Origin: a bacterium
GTDB taxonomy: Bacteria > Bacteroidota > Bacteroidia > Cytophagales > Cyclobacteriaceae
Assembly: GCA_024743255.1 (NCBI GenBank)
Contig: JANSWY010000007.1
Coordinates: 1-64,000 of the forward strand
Direction: 5' to 3'
DNA length: 64,000 nucleotides
The notes under the pieces: generated by a model
Database searches by the model: none
What the model saw: only the letters and a program-made list of their open reading frames with translations
Told to the model about the DNA's origin: nothing
In this document: positions 44,193 to 51,914 of the stretch, piece after piece
Position numbering within the stretch: the stretch's first letter is position 1
How the letters are laid out: each line of letters begins with the position of its first letter
Position numbers and translations under genes: made by a program

Positions 44193-44713
44193 TTTGTAAC
44201 AGGTTTTGTGTAATAGGTGCTGTTTTGATTTTTTTTTGTTTATCTACAAAAATTCATGCTCAGATAGACGTAAACAACCCAGATAGCGCATTTCTTGAGG
44301 CTTTTGATGGTTTTGCTGAATTTCTTGATTTGCCTTCAAATGTTGAAATAGGCGTCATCTCAATCTCCAAATTCGGTTGTTACGGGCACGAAACTATTGA
44401 AATCGTTAAATTATTTGAATTATCGGGTGTTTTACATAATTCTACAACAAGGTACACTGAAGGTGGAGAGTCTGATACTTCATTTAGGCAAACTAAAAAA
44501 GCAAGGGCTCTCAGGAAATTTCGAGATTTAACTGACCAAACAGGTAAGTCACAGTACCTACATGAAGGAAATGACGAATGCTTAGACGTAGCAATATTTG
44601 TGATTAGAAATAATTTTTTGGAGGCTTGCTTGATTAGTCTTGGAGGTTTTGATGTTTCAGATTCAGGTGAAATTTGGAGACAATTATTTGTGTTTTCCAC
44701 AAGTTTCAAATGA
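44189..44713 (+). CDS. Candidate immunity protein of RHS cassette 2
   Basis: A 174-residue protein overlapping the RHS stop by four bases (ATGA), so translation is coupled. It has a signal peptide (FCVIGAVLIFFCLSTKIHAQ) and a mature acidic domain with several cysteines. No known family recognised. Its tight linkage to a metallopeptidase-tipped RHS gene suggests an immunity role; export to the periplasm would suit neutralising a toxin that acts or matures there. Function is inferred. Confidence 0.55.
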   Translation: MICNRFCVIGAVLIFFCLSTKIHAQIDVNNPDSAFLEAFDGFAEFLDLPSNVEIGVISISKFGCYGHETIEIVKLFELSGVLHNSTTRYTEGGESDTSFRQTKKARALRKFRDLTDQTGKSQYLHEGNDECLDVAIFVIRNNFLEACLISLGGFDVSDSGEIWRQLFVFSTSFK

Positions 44714-44774
44714 TTGTGCTCCCAATCTAGTACTAGCAACTAAAGCTTTCGAATACCAAAGAAAACAAAACATA

Positions 44775-44826
44775 GAAGTTTATAACTTCACTCATCAAAA
44801 GAACCTATCCCAAAAAGGATAGGTTC
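44775..44826 (+). terminator. Double hairpin after RHS cassette 2, copy of the one at 26147-26200
   Basis: GAAGTT/AACTTC (44775-44789) and GAACCTATCC/GGATAGGTTC (44801-44826, perfect ten pairs, six-base loop) then TTTATATT. The same two hairpins in the same order lie before the transposase at 26230. The sequence just before it (CAACTAAAGC) looks like a decayed AACTTAAGCC arm. It could work as a terminator and be a solo remnant of the REP-like element. Confidence 0.65.
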
Positions 44827-44891
44827 TTTATATTAAAACATCATATTTCCACAACTTTAACCATCTTTATAATTCATAAATCAATCAAACA

Positions 44892-45332
44892 ATGAAAAAA
44901 CTACTAATTATCATATTCGCACTTTTCTTAGCTGCACCAACTTTCGCTCAGCCGGGTTCTTATAAAAGCAAAGTCAAAAAGATGTTAAGCCTCACAGGGG
45001 CAGAGCAGACGTTCTCAGTGGCTATCGATCAGATGATGGGACAGATGAGGTCGATGAGATCTGATGTGGATGCTGAAATCTGGGATGAGGTGGAAGCTGA
45101 ATTCAAGAAGACTTCAATTGATGATCTTGTTGAGCTGCTGGTGCCGGTATATTATAAGTACCTAACCGAAGAGGACCTGGATGGAATCATAGCATTCTAC
45201 CAAACTCCAATCGGTAAAAAATACGCAAGCTCTACTCCAAATATCACCAGAGACTCTATGATCGCCGGACAAGAATGGGGAGCGAAGCTTGGTGAGAAGG
45301 TTGCTAATAAGTTGGCTGAGAAAGGGTATTAG
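44892..45332 (+). CDS. DUF2059 family exported protein
   Basis: A 146-residue protein with signal peptide (LLIIIFALFLAAPTFAQ). The helical C-terminus with LVPVYYKYLTEEDLDGIIAF and YQTPIGKKYASSTPNITRDS is the DUF2059 signature. Role unknown; periplasmic location likely. It stands alone after the cassette 2 hairpins. Confidence 0.87.
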   Translation: MKKLLIIIFALFLAAPTFAQPGSYKSKVKKMLSLTGAEQTFSVAIDQMMGQMRSMRSDVDAEIWDEVEAEFKKTSIDDLVELLVPVYYKYLTEEDLDGIIAFYQTPIGKKYASSTPNITRDSMIAGQEWGAKLGEKVANKLAEKGY

Positions 45333-45339
45333 ATTTTAC

Positions 45340-45650
45340 GAGTTGCGGGTTGCGGGTTCCGGGTTGATTGAGGCTTGTTTTGCTATGCTGCTTGTTAACA
45401 GAAATAGTTGTCGGTTATCAGTTGTCAGTATATAAAGAACTGATAACTGTCTCGCTAACCCCAGGCACCTATTATTTTGCACTACAAAGATCAAAACATG
45501 TTATGTTACAAACTCGTTTCCCAGACAACAGACAACAGACAACAGACAACAGACAACAGACAACAGACAACAGACAACAGACAACAGACAACAGACAACA
45601 GACAACTGACAGACTCACTAACTCGAAACTCGTAACCCGAAACTCGCAAC
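45340..45650 (+). repeat. Heptamer repeat region
   Basis: Left block: GAGTTGC GGGTTGC GGGTTCC GGGTTGA (45340-45367). Middle: a hairpin GTTATCAGTT/AACTGATAAC (45414-45447). Right block: AGACAAC repeated 12 times exactly (45523-45606), continuing in the same seven-base phase as degenerate units ACTCGAA, ACTCGTA, ACCCGAA, ACTCGCA (45621-45648). The right units are roughly the reverse complement of the left ones. The whole gap 45333-45692 holds no convincing gene. Confidence 0.85.
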
Positions 45651-45692
45651 AAAAATCATCCACAACTCACAACAAATCACTAATTTTACCAC

Positions 45693-46256
45693 ATGAGAAA
45701 GCTACACAGCGCTATTATCATTTGTTTATTAGCCATTTTATTATTCAACTGTAAGTCTGATTTTATTCCCAATACTAGTGCTTACACAGTGTCCATCAAC
45801 AGTGGGGATACGACAAGATCTTTCCAGGTTCAGGGGATTGCCGAGGAGCCTAAGTTAAAGGATGAAGTAACCTATACTTGGTATAAATCAAATAAACTTT
45901 TTACCAGTCAGGGTGGATATAGTGGACAGCTTTTACATGGGAGGTATGAGGAGTTTGTTGCCAAGAGACTGATACTAAAAGGTACCTACGAAAATGGTAT
46001 GAGAGTAGGAGAGTGGAAGTCGTGGAACAAGAAAGGTGACCTGAAAAGCACAGTCACTTATAAGAAAGGTCTGAGAAATGGCGACTATAAATTATATCAA
46101 CCTGCAGGTCAATTAAAAGAATACGGGAGCCTGAAGAACGGTAAGAGATCAGGTAAAATAGTTTTCGTGCATCCAAATGATTCCTTACTTGCCATCAAAT
46201 ATCAAGGAGGGATTCCTCAAGACACTGTTTCAGCCAAGACATTAGGACTGTTCTAA
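45693..46256 (+). CDS. YwqK/MORN-type repeat lipoprotein
   Basis: A 187-residue lipoprotein (LLFNCKSDF). It carries four or more MORN-like strands: GRYEEFVAKRLILKGTYENG, MRVGEWKSWNKKGDLKSTVT, LRNGDYKLYQPAGQLKEYGS, and KRSGKIVFVHPND. Such repeats form a beta-sheet solenoid; family members are sometimes labelled YwqK-type antitoxin, but with the lipoprotein signal an envelope role is more likely. Its stop is two bases from the convergent gene's stop. Confidence 0.8.
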   Translation: MRKLHSAIIICLLAILLFNCKSDFIPNTSAYTVSINSGDTTRSFQVQGIAEEPKLKDEVTYTWYKSNKLFTSQGGYSGQLLHGRYEEFVAKRLILKGTYENGMRVGEWKSWNKKGDLKSTVTYKKGLRNGDYKLYQPAGQLKEYGSLKNGKRSGKIVFVHPNDSLLAIKYQGGIPQDTVSAKTLGLF

Positions 46257-46257
46257 C

Positions 46258-46833
46258 TTATTGAGCTGGTCTTTTATACATGATAATACCAAAATCCAAA
46301 TTCTGATCCTGGTTGTCTTCATAATACTGATCATAAGGAGCTAAGAATAAATATCTTCCACCATCTGGTACTGTGATTCCTGTTCTGTCCTCTATTTGAA
46401 AATCTTCTTCAATATCAGTTGGCAATAGACCGCTTAAGGTGACATTAGTTTCAAAATCAACCGGAACATCAATAGCACCTGGGATTCTGTTAAGACTGTC
46501 TGAGGAGTATATTTCATTTGTTGAAGAGAATACCGCAATGAGGATGTTGGAAGTAGTGCTGTCCGATGATTCAAAAGCACCAACTCTTTCAAGCCTCAAA
46601 CTATCTCCAGGTGAAACGTCTGCCAGAGTAAGGTCATAGAATAGCGCATCAACCGCATTGTCGTTATTGGTTCTAAGAAACGTACTTTGTGCATCCAGTT
46701 GAAAAGCTGTTGCTATTTCAAACCCATTAATCACCAACGTATTGTCATCATCATCAACAGTGAGGCATCCTTGAAAAGTAATTGAGATCAGGGAAATAAG
46801 TAGGCCATTAAGTACAAGAGTAGATTTCTTCAT
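46258..46833 (-). CDS. Small lipoprotein of unknown function
   Basis: A 191-residue lipoprotein (ITFQGCLTVDDDDN, cysteine then acidic residues). The mature part is a predicted beta sandwich, perhaps DUF4397-like (LRTNNDNAVDALFYDLTLAD, LIAVFSSTNEIYSSDSLNRI), ending GIIMYKRPAQ. I do not assign a function. It is transcribed in the same direction as the cadherin-like lipoprotein gene but is separated from it by a terminator. Confidence 0.68.
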   Translation of the reverse strand: MKKSTLVLNGLLISLISITFQGCLTVDDDDNTLVINGFEIATAFQLDAQSTFLRTNNDNAVDALFYDLTLADVSPGDSLRLERVGAFESSDSTTSNILIAVFSSTNEIYSSDSLNRIPGAIDVPVDFETNVTLSGLLPTDIEEDFQIEDRTGITVPDGGRYLFLAPYDQYYEDNQDQNLDFGIIMYKRPAQ

Positions 46834-46895
46834 TTCAACACAATTTGTTCCATCTGGAAATTAAACGCCAAAGTAAGTCATTTATGCCAGTTAAA

Positions 46896-46927
46896 AACAA
46901 AAAAGTCACCAGTAAATCCTGGTGACT
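46896..46927 (-). terminator. Terminator of the cadherin-like lipoprotein gene
   Basis: AGTCACCAG/CTGGTGACT (46904-46912 with 46919-46927), followed on the minus strand by a T run (46903-46896). It lies 30 bp past the stop at 46958. Confidence 0.85.
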
Positions 46928-46957
46928 CGATTGTGGGCCGATGATTGAATAGACCTT

Positions 46958-48226
46958 CTATTTCTTGAATATTGATTTTGAAACATTCATGGATCTAGCT
47001 GAACGAGCACTTACATCTGCATATTTGTAAACTCCGGTGTAAGAGAACGCAAGTTTAAATTCCTCACCAATCGGTTGTTCACTATCGTAATCAAGTTCCA
47101 CGGCTGTTACATCATACATTAGGGTGTACTCATCACCATCTTCAATTACTCTGATGGTTCCATCTGTCACCATATAGTATTTATCGTTCGCAGTATCATC
47201 TTCGGATTCAAAAAGTAAATTGTTTCCATTTCCATCAACAGCGATCAGTGATTGTGCAAATACTTTTTTTCCTTCTACTCCGGTCTCCATATCATCTTCA
47301 TCTACAAAGCTGAAAGTACCTTCTTCAAAAGTTTTGCCGTATGAGAATAACTCGCAATAGATAGCAAAACTCCAGCTGTCAGACATGTAATCTTCCATAT
47401 CTGCATCCCATTCCAACACTCCATCTGTCGTGACAAAATCCAGGTTGTAATGGCTGTCTTCAGAAGTAAGTGATGTTGGACCATAGTCCAGAACCGATCC
47501 GTCAATCAGTTGGTATGATACTCCCTCAAATGTGATACTTCCATCTTCCGATACATCTTTAATATTGATCGTAACAACCCCTTGATCGGTTAGTTGACCA
47601 TCAGATACTTCGATAGTCAGAGTATAGCTATTTGTAGATTCAAAATCCAGGGCTTCTGGTTTCTCTAAAGTGATTATGCCGTCATCACTCAAAGAGAAGA
47701 TTTCATCTTCATTACCTGATACTACTGAGAAAAGCATTGTTGTAGACTCATCATCTGTAGCAACAACATTTCCAATTGCTCCAGCTCCGGCGTTCTCAGA
47801 AATTTCAAGGGTTTGATTTTCAATTACCGGAGCATTGTTTTCTGATACATCTGCCACATTCACTGTGATAACAGCAGAGTTCATCAATTCTCCGTCACTA
47901 ACTTCAATAGTCAATTCAAAAGAAAGGTTAGTCTCAAAATCCAGTTCTTCGGAATCTGCTACAGATAACTGCCCTGAATTTTGATCAAGTTCAAATGCTC
48001 CACTTTCATTGCCCGTAAAGATTTCAAATGTTAACTCATCTCCATCCGGATCGCTTGCTTCAACAGTTTCGATTACTGTACCGTTTGGTGCATTTTCTAC
48101 GATTGAAAAAGTTTGGTTGTTGATGTTTGGAGTTCCATTGTCTCCTTCATCGTCGTTGCAAGAAAAAATCGTAAGTGAACAGATTGCGGCAATCAATAAT
48201 GAGATGCCTTTTGTTTGATGTTTCAT
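46958..48226 (-). CDS. Cadherin-repeat lipoprotein
   Basis: A 422-residue lipoprotein (IFSCNDDEGDNG). Two cadherin-like repeats occupy residues ~35-225: FSIVENAPNGTVIETVEASD, DPDGDELTFEIFTGNESGAF, LDFETNLSFELTIEVSDGEL, then the second copy with LDFESTNSYTLTIEVSDGQL. Acidic calcium-binding motifs (DPDGDEL) are present. The last ~190 residues form a separate beta domain (YQLIDGSVLDYGPTSLTSED). Likely surface-exposed adhesion or substrate-binding protein. Confidence 0.82.
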   Translation of the reverse strand: MKHQTKGISLLIAAICSLTIFSCNDDEGDNGTPNINNQTFSIVENAPNGTVIETVEASDPDGDELTFEIFTGNESGAFELDQNSGQLSVADSEELDFETNLSFELTIEVSDGELMNSAVITVNVADVSENNAPVIENQTLEISENAGAGAIGNVVATDDESTTMLFSVVSGNEDEIFSLSDDGIITLEKPEALDFESTNSYTLTIEVSDGQLTDQGVVTINIKDVSEDGSITFEGVSYQLIDGSVLDYGPTSLTSEDSHYNLDFVTTDGVLEWDADMEDYMSDSWSFAIYCELFSYGKTFEEGTFSFVDEDDMETGVEGKKVFAQSLIAVDGNGNNLLFESEDDTANDKYYMVTDGTIRVIEDGDEYTLMYDVTAVELDYDSEQPIGEEFKLAFSYTGVYKYADVSARSARSMNVSKSIFKK

Positions 48227-48365
48227 AGTAAGTTAAAAGTTTTGTTTTTGGTTTAATCAAGTATTTAGCCGTTAGCCAAATTCTGTGCCAAAATTCAGAC
48301 TCATTCAAAAAACGCCTCAAAACAATCAAATTCAAAGTTTTTTCGGTTTGTTGAGATGAGTTGAT

Positions 48366-48373
48366 TAACTTTG
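48366..48373 (+). promoter_or_regulatory. Candidate -7 element for the second T2SS block
   Basis: TAACTTTG matches TAnnTTTG and lies 22 bp before the TTG start at 48396. The block therefore has a promoter of its own. Confidence 0.5.
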
Positions 48374-48395
48374 ATTTTCGATTAAATCAAACATC

Positions 48396-49646
48396 TTGAA
48401 AAAATATCACTTAGCGGCAGGAGCACTTTCTTATACATTGATGATTGGAATTTTAGTTTCAATTGTGCTCTCTGGAATTATTCTTACTGCTTACTATTTC
48501 AGGATAGAAAGGATCAACTACAAACAAAAAATCAAACTCACAGAAGTCTTTGAATCAGGCCTTGAATTATCCCTTGCGGTTAAGGATATTGAATACAATA
48601 AACCAAAGTTCTTTCAACTATATGAGGATCAAGCCGATTCTGTTTATTTAACAAAATACCCATGGGGAGGTTGGGATGTATTTGATTTAATAGCCTTTCA
48701 TAGTGGTGATACAATTCGCAGAGTGTTTCAAAGAGGGAATGTTTTGAGTGAGAAGGGTAAGTCTGCTCTGTTTCTTGTGGATGAATTCAGACCAGTATCG
48801 GTATCAGGTACAACGAAACTTACTGGTGTTTGCTATTTACCAAAAGCGGGTGTCCAAAGTGCATATGTAGGCAGAGTAGGGTACCAAAATGAAAAGCTAC
48901 TATATGGAGAAAAGCGCGAAAGTGATGATGAGCTCCCGGAATTAAATGAAGATAGACTGGATGCGTTTGAAGAATTGGTTTCGGGTAAATTCAAAGAGTT
49001 TTTCCCATTAATAGAAAATTATCAATCCGGTTATTCTTTAAGAAACTCCTTTCGCAATGATACGCTGGCTACAATCACTGGTTCAACCATAACAATTAAG
49101 GATACACTGGAGGGTAAGGTTTGGGTACATGCCTCAAACAAAATTTTTATTGATCGGGATGCCATATTGGATAATGTGATCCTTTCTGCTCCCATTATTG
49201 AATTGGACACAGGGTTTGTTGGTAGAGCTCAGATATTCGCTGAGGATTCAGTGATCTTAAGGCAAGAAGTGAAACTTGAATACCCATCCTTCATTGGAGT
49301 ATTCAATGATAAGCCACCAGCTTCAATTCAACTTGCAGAAAAGGCGAAGGTTCAGGGTCTTGTAATTTTGAATGGTGATAATAATGATTATTACCAGAGG
49401 GTTTTGAAGATTGAAGATACTGCAGAAATTGAAGGGGCTGTTTACAGTAATGGTTTTGTTGAGACCTATGGAACAATTAATGGTCACTTAACAACCAGGA
49501 AGTTTTTAGTGAATACTCTGACGGCTGTTTATGAGAATTATATTTTCAATACAGAAATAAATGCAGAGAAACTCAACCCTAGATTCCTCACCAGTGATGT
49601 GTGGTTTTATGAACATAAAAATGAGATTGTGCAATGGTTGGATTAA
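48396..49646 (+). CDS. GspK/PilX-like large pseudopilin
   Basis: A 416-residue protein starting at TTG. The N-terminus (KKYHLAAGALSYTLMIGILV then SIVLSGIILTAYYF) is a short basic leader and one hydrophobic helix as in PilX/GspK-type minor pseudopilins, though the glutamate at mature position 5 is missing, as it is in GspK. The long C-terminal region is beta-rich (VWVHASNKIFIDRDAILDNV, IIELDTGFVGRAQIFAEDSV) and looks like a bactofilin- or polygalacturonase-like solenoid. It overlaps the next pseudopilin gene by 13 bases. Probably caps the pseudopilus tip. Confidence 0.7.
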   Translation: MKKYHLAAGALSYTLMIGILVSIVLSGIILTAYYFRIERINYKQKIKLTEVFESGLELSLAVKDIEYNKPKFFQLYEDQADSVYLTKYPWGGWDVFDLIAFHSGDTIRRVFQRGNVLSEKGKSALFLVDEFRPVSVSGTTKLTGVCYLPKAGVQSAYVGRVGYQNEKLLYGEKRESDDELPELNEDRLDAFEELVSGKFKEFFPLIENYQSGYSLRNSFRNDTLATITGSTITIKDTLEGKVWVHASNKIFIDRDAILDNVILSAPIIELDTGFVGRAQIFAEDSVILRQEVKLEYPSFIGVFNDKPPASIQLAEKAKVQGLVILNGDNNDYYQRVLKIEDTAEIEGAVYSNGFVETYGTINGHLTTRKFLVNTLTAVYENYIFNTEINAEKLNPRFLTSDVWFYEHKNEIVQWLD

Positions 49647-49984
49647 GACTTAAGGCATCTTCATTAATCGAGATCATTGTTGCAATGGTGATAATTAGCA
49701 TCATTTCTTCAATTGCAATCTTGATATATCTCAACACATTAAATTCACTAGACAACTCCAAACAATTAAATCTGGATACCAAGGTTAAGTTTTATGTAAA
49801 TAAAGTGGCGTCCACTGAACCATTGGAGGACTTTACATTAGTAGATGAGGAGGGCGACAAGGTTCTTGTGACCATAGAAGAACACGATGTATTGAATAAC
49901 TTGTTCGTTGTGAAAGGAGAGATAACTGATAGTCTCGATTATCAGCGCTCCCAGTTTCAAAGACTTAAATATCTTGTCCAATGA
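49634..49984 (+). CDS. GspI/GspH-like minor pseudopilin
   Basis: A 116-residue protein with a class III signal: MVGLRLKA|SSLIEIIVAMVI, glutamate at mature position 5, then a hydrophobic helix. Short globular part. Start and stop overlap the neighbouring genes (the stop overlaps the next ATG by four bases), so it is translated in a coupled set with the GspK-like and GspJ-like genes. Confidence 0.78.
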   Translation: MVGLRLKASSLIEIIVAMVIISIISSIAILIYLNTLNSLDNSKQLNLDTKVKFYVNKVASTEPLEDFTLVDEEGDKVLVTIEEHDVLNNLFVVKGEITDSLDYQRSQFQRLKYLVQ

Positions 49985-50454
49985 GAATGAAGCTTAAGTC
50001 TTTTACATTAATTGAATTGATGGTAGTGATGCTTATCTCTGCAATTGTAATAGTGTTGGCTGGAGGAGTGTTTTATAATCTTAGTCAATACAAAGTCCAT
50101 TTAAATGCAAAAGCGATCCCTGTTAATAACATGGCTAAGTTTCGATATCTTTTGGAATTGGATAACATGCGCTCTGAAAGGGTAGAAGTCAATGGGGATA
50201 CATTAATATTCAAAGGTATAAACTCATCGACGTACCTGGTTTTAGATACTGTTGTTATTCGTCAACAGGAAAACTTGATTGATACGTTTCAAATAACCAG
50301 TGGGTTTACCGACATAAAAATGGAAGAGGGTCTTGTGGAGAGCTGCAATATAAACATCAGAGACCACCATGACAGAGAGTCCAATATCCTCTTAACTAAA
50401 TATTATTCTTCCGAGCAACTTCTTAAATTTGCCAATGACAATGAACCTGAGTGA
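49981..50454 (+). CDS. GspJ-like minor pseudopilin
   Basis: A 157-residue protein with the prepilin motif MRMKLKS|FTLIELMVVMLI (glutamate at mature position 5). The C-terminal domain includes FRYLLELDNMRSERVEVNGD. The gene overlaps its upstream neighbour by four bases and the gspF-like gene by about 20. Order K-like, I-like, J-like, F suggests the missing half of the T2SS set at 6408-14061. Confidence 0.78.
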   Translation: MRMKLKSFTLIELMVVMLISAIVIVLAGGVFYNLSQYKVHLNAKAIPVNNMAKFRYLLELDNMRSERVEVNGDTLIFKGINSSTYLVLDTVVIRQQENLIDTFQITSGFTDIKMEEGLVESCNINIRDHHDRESNILLTKYYSSEQLLKFANDNEPE

Positions 50455-51577
50455 AATATCACATAAAGCATCAACAACTAAGACTTCTGTCGAGAAGAAA
50501 GAATCGATATGGAATAAAGATATTTCACTAACCGGCAACAAAATCTCGGATAAAGAGAAAAGCTATATTTATCATCAGCTGTTTAATCTGATAGATTCCG
50601 GTATCGATATTAGGTATGCATTTGAAATTCTAGAGAATCAGATCAAATCTAAAAAGACAAAGGAAAAGATTGCAGAAATACATGAAGCTGTAGTAAAAGG
50701 GAAGTCCTTGTCTCACGCGATGGAAGACAGTAAGTACTTTTCGAATTATGAATTTTATTCCGTTCGTATAGGAGAGGAAACAGGAAAACTAAATAATGTA
50801 CTGCAGCAGCTAAATCAGTTTTATGAAGATAAGCTATCACAAAGGAGACAGCTGACAAGTGCTTTGTCTTATCCAATATTAATACTTTTTGCTTCAGTTG
50901 GAGCGGTAGCCTTTATGATGTTTTTTATCATCCCAATGTTTGAAGAGGTATTTGCCAGGTTTGGGAATAAACTACCCTGGATAACTCAAGTAATTATAGA
51001 TACTTCAAGTTTTCTAAATCAGTACCTGTGGTTAATTGCCTTAATCATTGCTTCCCTGGTAGCTCTGAATTTTTATTTTTCGAAGAATCCAACTTTGAAG
51101 ACTTTTAAGGAACGTATGATTCTGGCTATACCAGTATTTGGTGAAATTTACAGAAGTATATTTCTTGCCAGGTTTTGTACAAGTATGGCGCTACTTGTAA
51201 GTTCTGATGTTCCTATTATAAATGCTCTGGAAATGGTAAAGAACATGATCAATTTCCGAAACCTTGAGATTCCAATAGCACATATTAAAGAGCAAATCAT
51301 AGGAGGGAAGTCACTTCATCAAACCATGTCCAAATACAAGATTTTTGACCATGAAATGATCGCCTTGGTAAAGGTAGGAGAAGAAGTCAACAAGCTAGGT
51401 GAATTCTTTGATAAGCTTTCTAATACATATACGGAAGGAGTGAAGCACAAAACAGGGTTAATGGGAACTGTGGTTGAGCCAGTAATGATCATTTTCTTAG
51501 GGTTGATTGTGGGTATTATTTTGATTGCTATGTATCTCCCAATGTTTGAGCTTTCTTCCAATGTAGGGTTAGGTTAA
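50435..51577 (+). CDS. gspF: Type II secretion inner-membrane platform protein, GspF-like
   Basis: A 380-residue protein; the ATG at 50435 or 50441 is preferred over a TTG six bases before. It has two copies of the GspF domain: IYHQLFNLIDSGIDIRYAFE ... SALSYPILILFASVGAVAFM near residues 45-170, and FLARFCTSMALLVSSDVPII ... GTVVEPVMIIFLGLIVGIIL near 250-370, with three membrane helices. This is the only GspF in the window and would complete the machine whose GspE is at 7270. Confidence 0.92.
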   Translation: MTMNLSEISHKASTTKTSVEKKESIWNKDISLTGNKISDKEKSYIYHQLFNLIDSGIDIRYAFEILENQIKSKKTKEKIAEIHEAVVKGKSLSHAMEDSKYFSNYEFYSVRIGEETGKLNNVLQQLNQFYEDKLSQRRQLTSALSYPILILFASVGAVAFMMFFIIPMFEEVFARFGNKLPWITQVIIDTSSFLNQYLWLIALIIASLVALNFYFSKNPTLKTFKERMILAIPVFGEIYRSIFLARFCTSMALLVSSDVPIINALEMVKNMINFRNLEIPIAHIKEQIIGGKSLHQTMSKYKIFDHEMIALVKVGEEVNKLGEFFDKLSNTYTEGVKHKTGLMGTVVEPVMIIFLGLIVGIILIAMYLPMFELSSNVGLG

Positions 51578-51880
51578 ATCCTACCTTTCGTCCTTTCTGT
51601 TTCACCATTCATACAATTAAAGACCCCTTCGATCATTGAATTCGACACTTCGTGGTTTGAAAGGCACCATTCGTTCATTGCTGGACTTTCGTATTTACTT
51701 TTTTTTCATATTTGCTTCGGAACACAGATAAAGATTAGCGGGACCTAAAACTTTAACAGTGATCAGGAAAGTTTTGGTCGGCAAGCGGAATTAGTATCAC
51801 TGTCTTTAATTTGATTTTTTTATTTAAATCCCCTTATTCATTAGGGTCTAAATTTTAAACTATAATTAATTACCATCAGC
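51578..51880. other. Intergenic stretch without a recognisable gene
   Basis: Three hundred bases between the gspF-like stop and a bidirectional terminator. It has runs of T and A, no promoter match that I trust, and no open frame of useful length. Confidence 0.6.
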
Positions 51881-51914
51881 AATAATCTCCAGGGACTTAT
51901 CTCTGGAGATTATT
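51881..51914. terminator. Bidirectional terminator
   Basis: AATAATCTCCAG (51881-51892) and CTGGAGATTATT (51903-51914) form twelve perfect pairs around a ten-base loop, between two converging genes. The right arm touches the stop codon of the minus-strand gene. Confidence 0.8.

Noticed and set aside
45523-45606. Possible CRISPR array in the short repeats
   Set aside because: The unit is seven bases with no spacers and no cas genes nearby.
45472-45663. Frames through the AGACAAC array giving repeated Cys-Leu-Leu-Ser-Val or Arg-Gln-Gln-Thr-Thr-Asp-Asn peptides
   Set aside because: Direct product of a seven-base repeat; no gene context.
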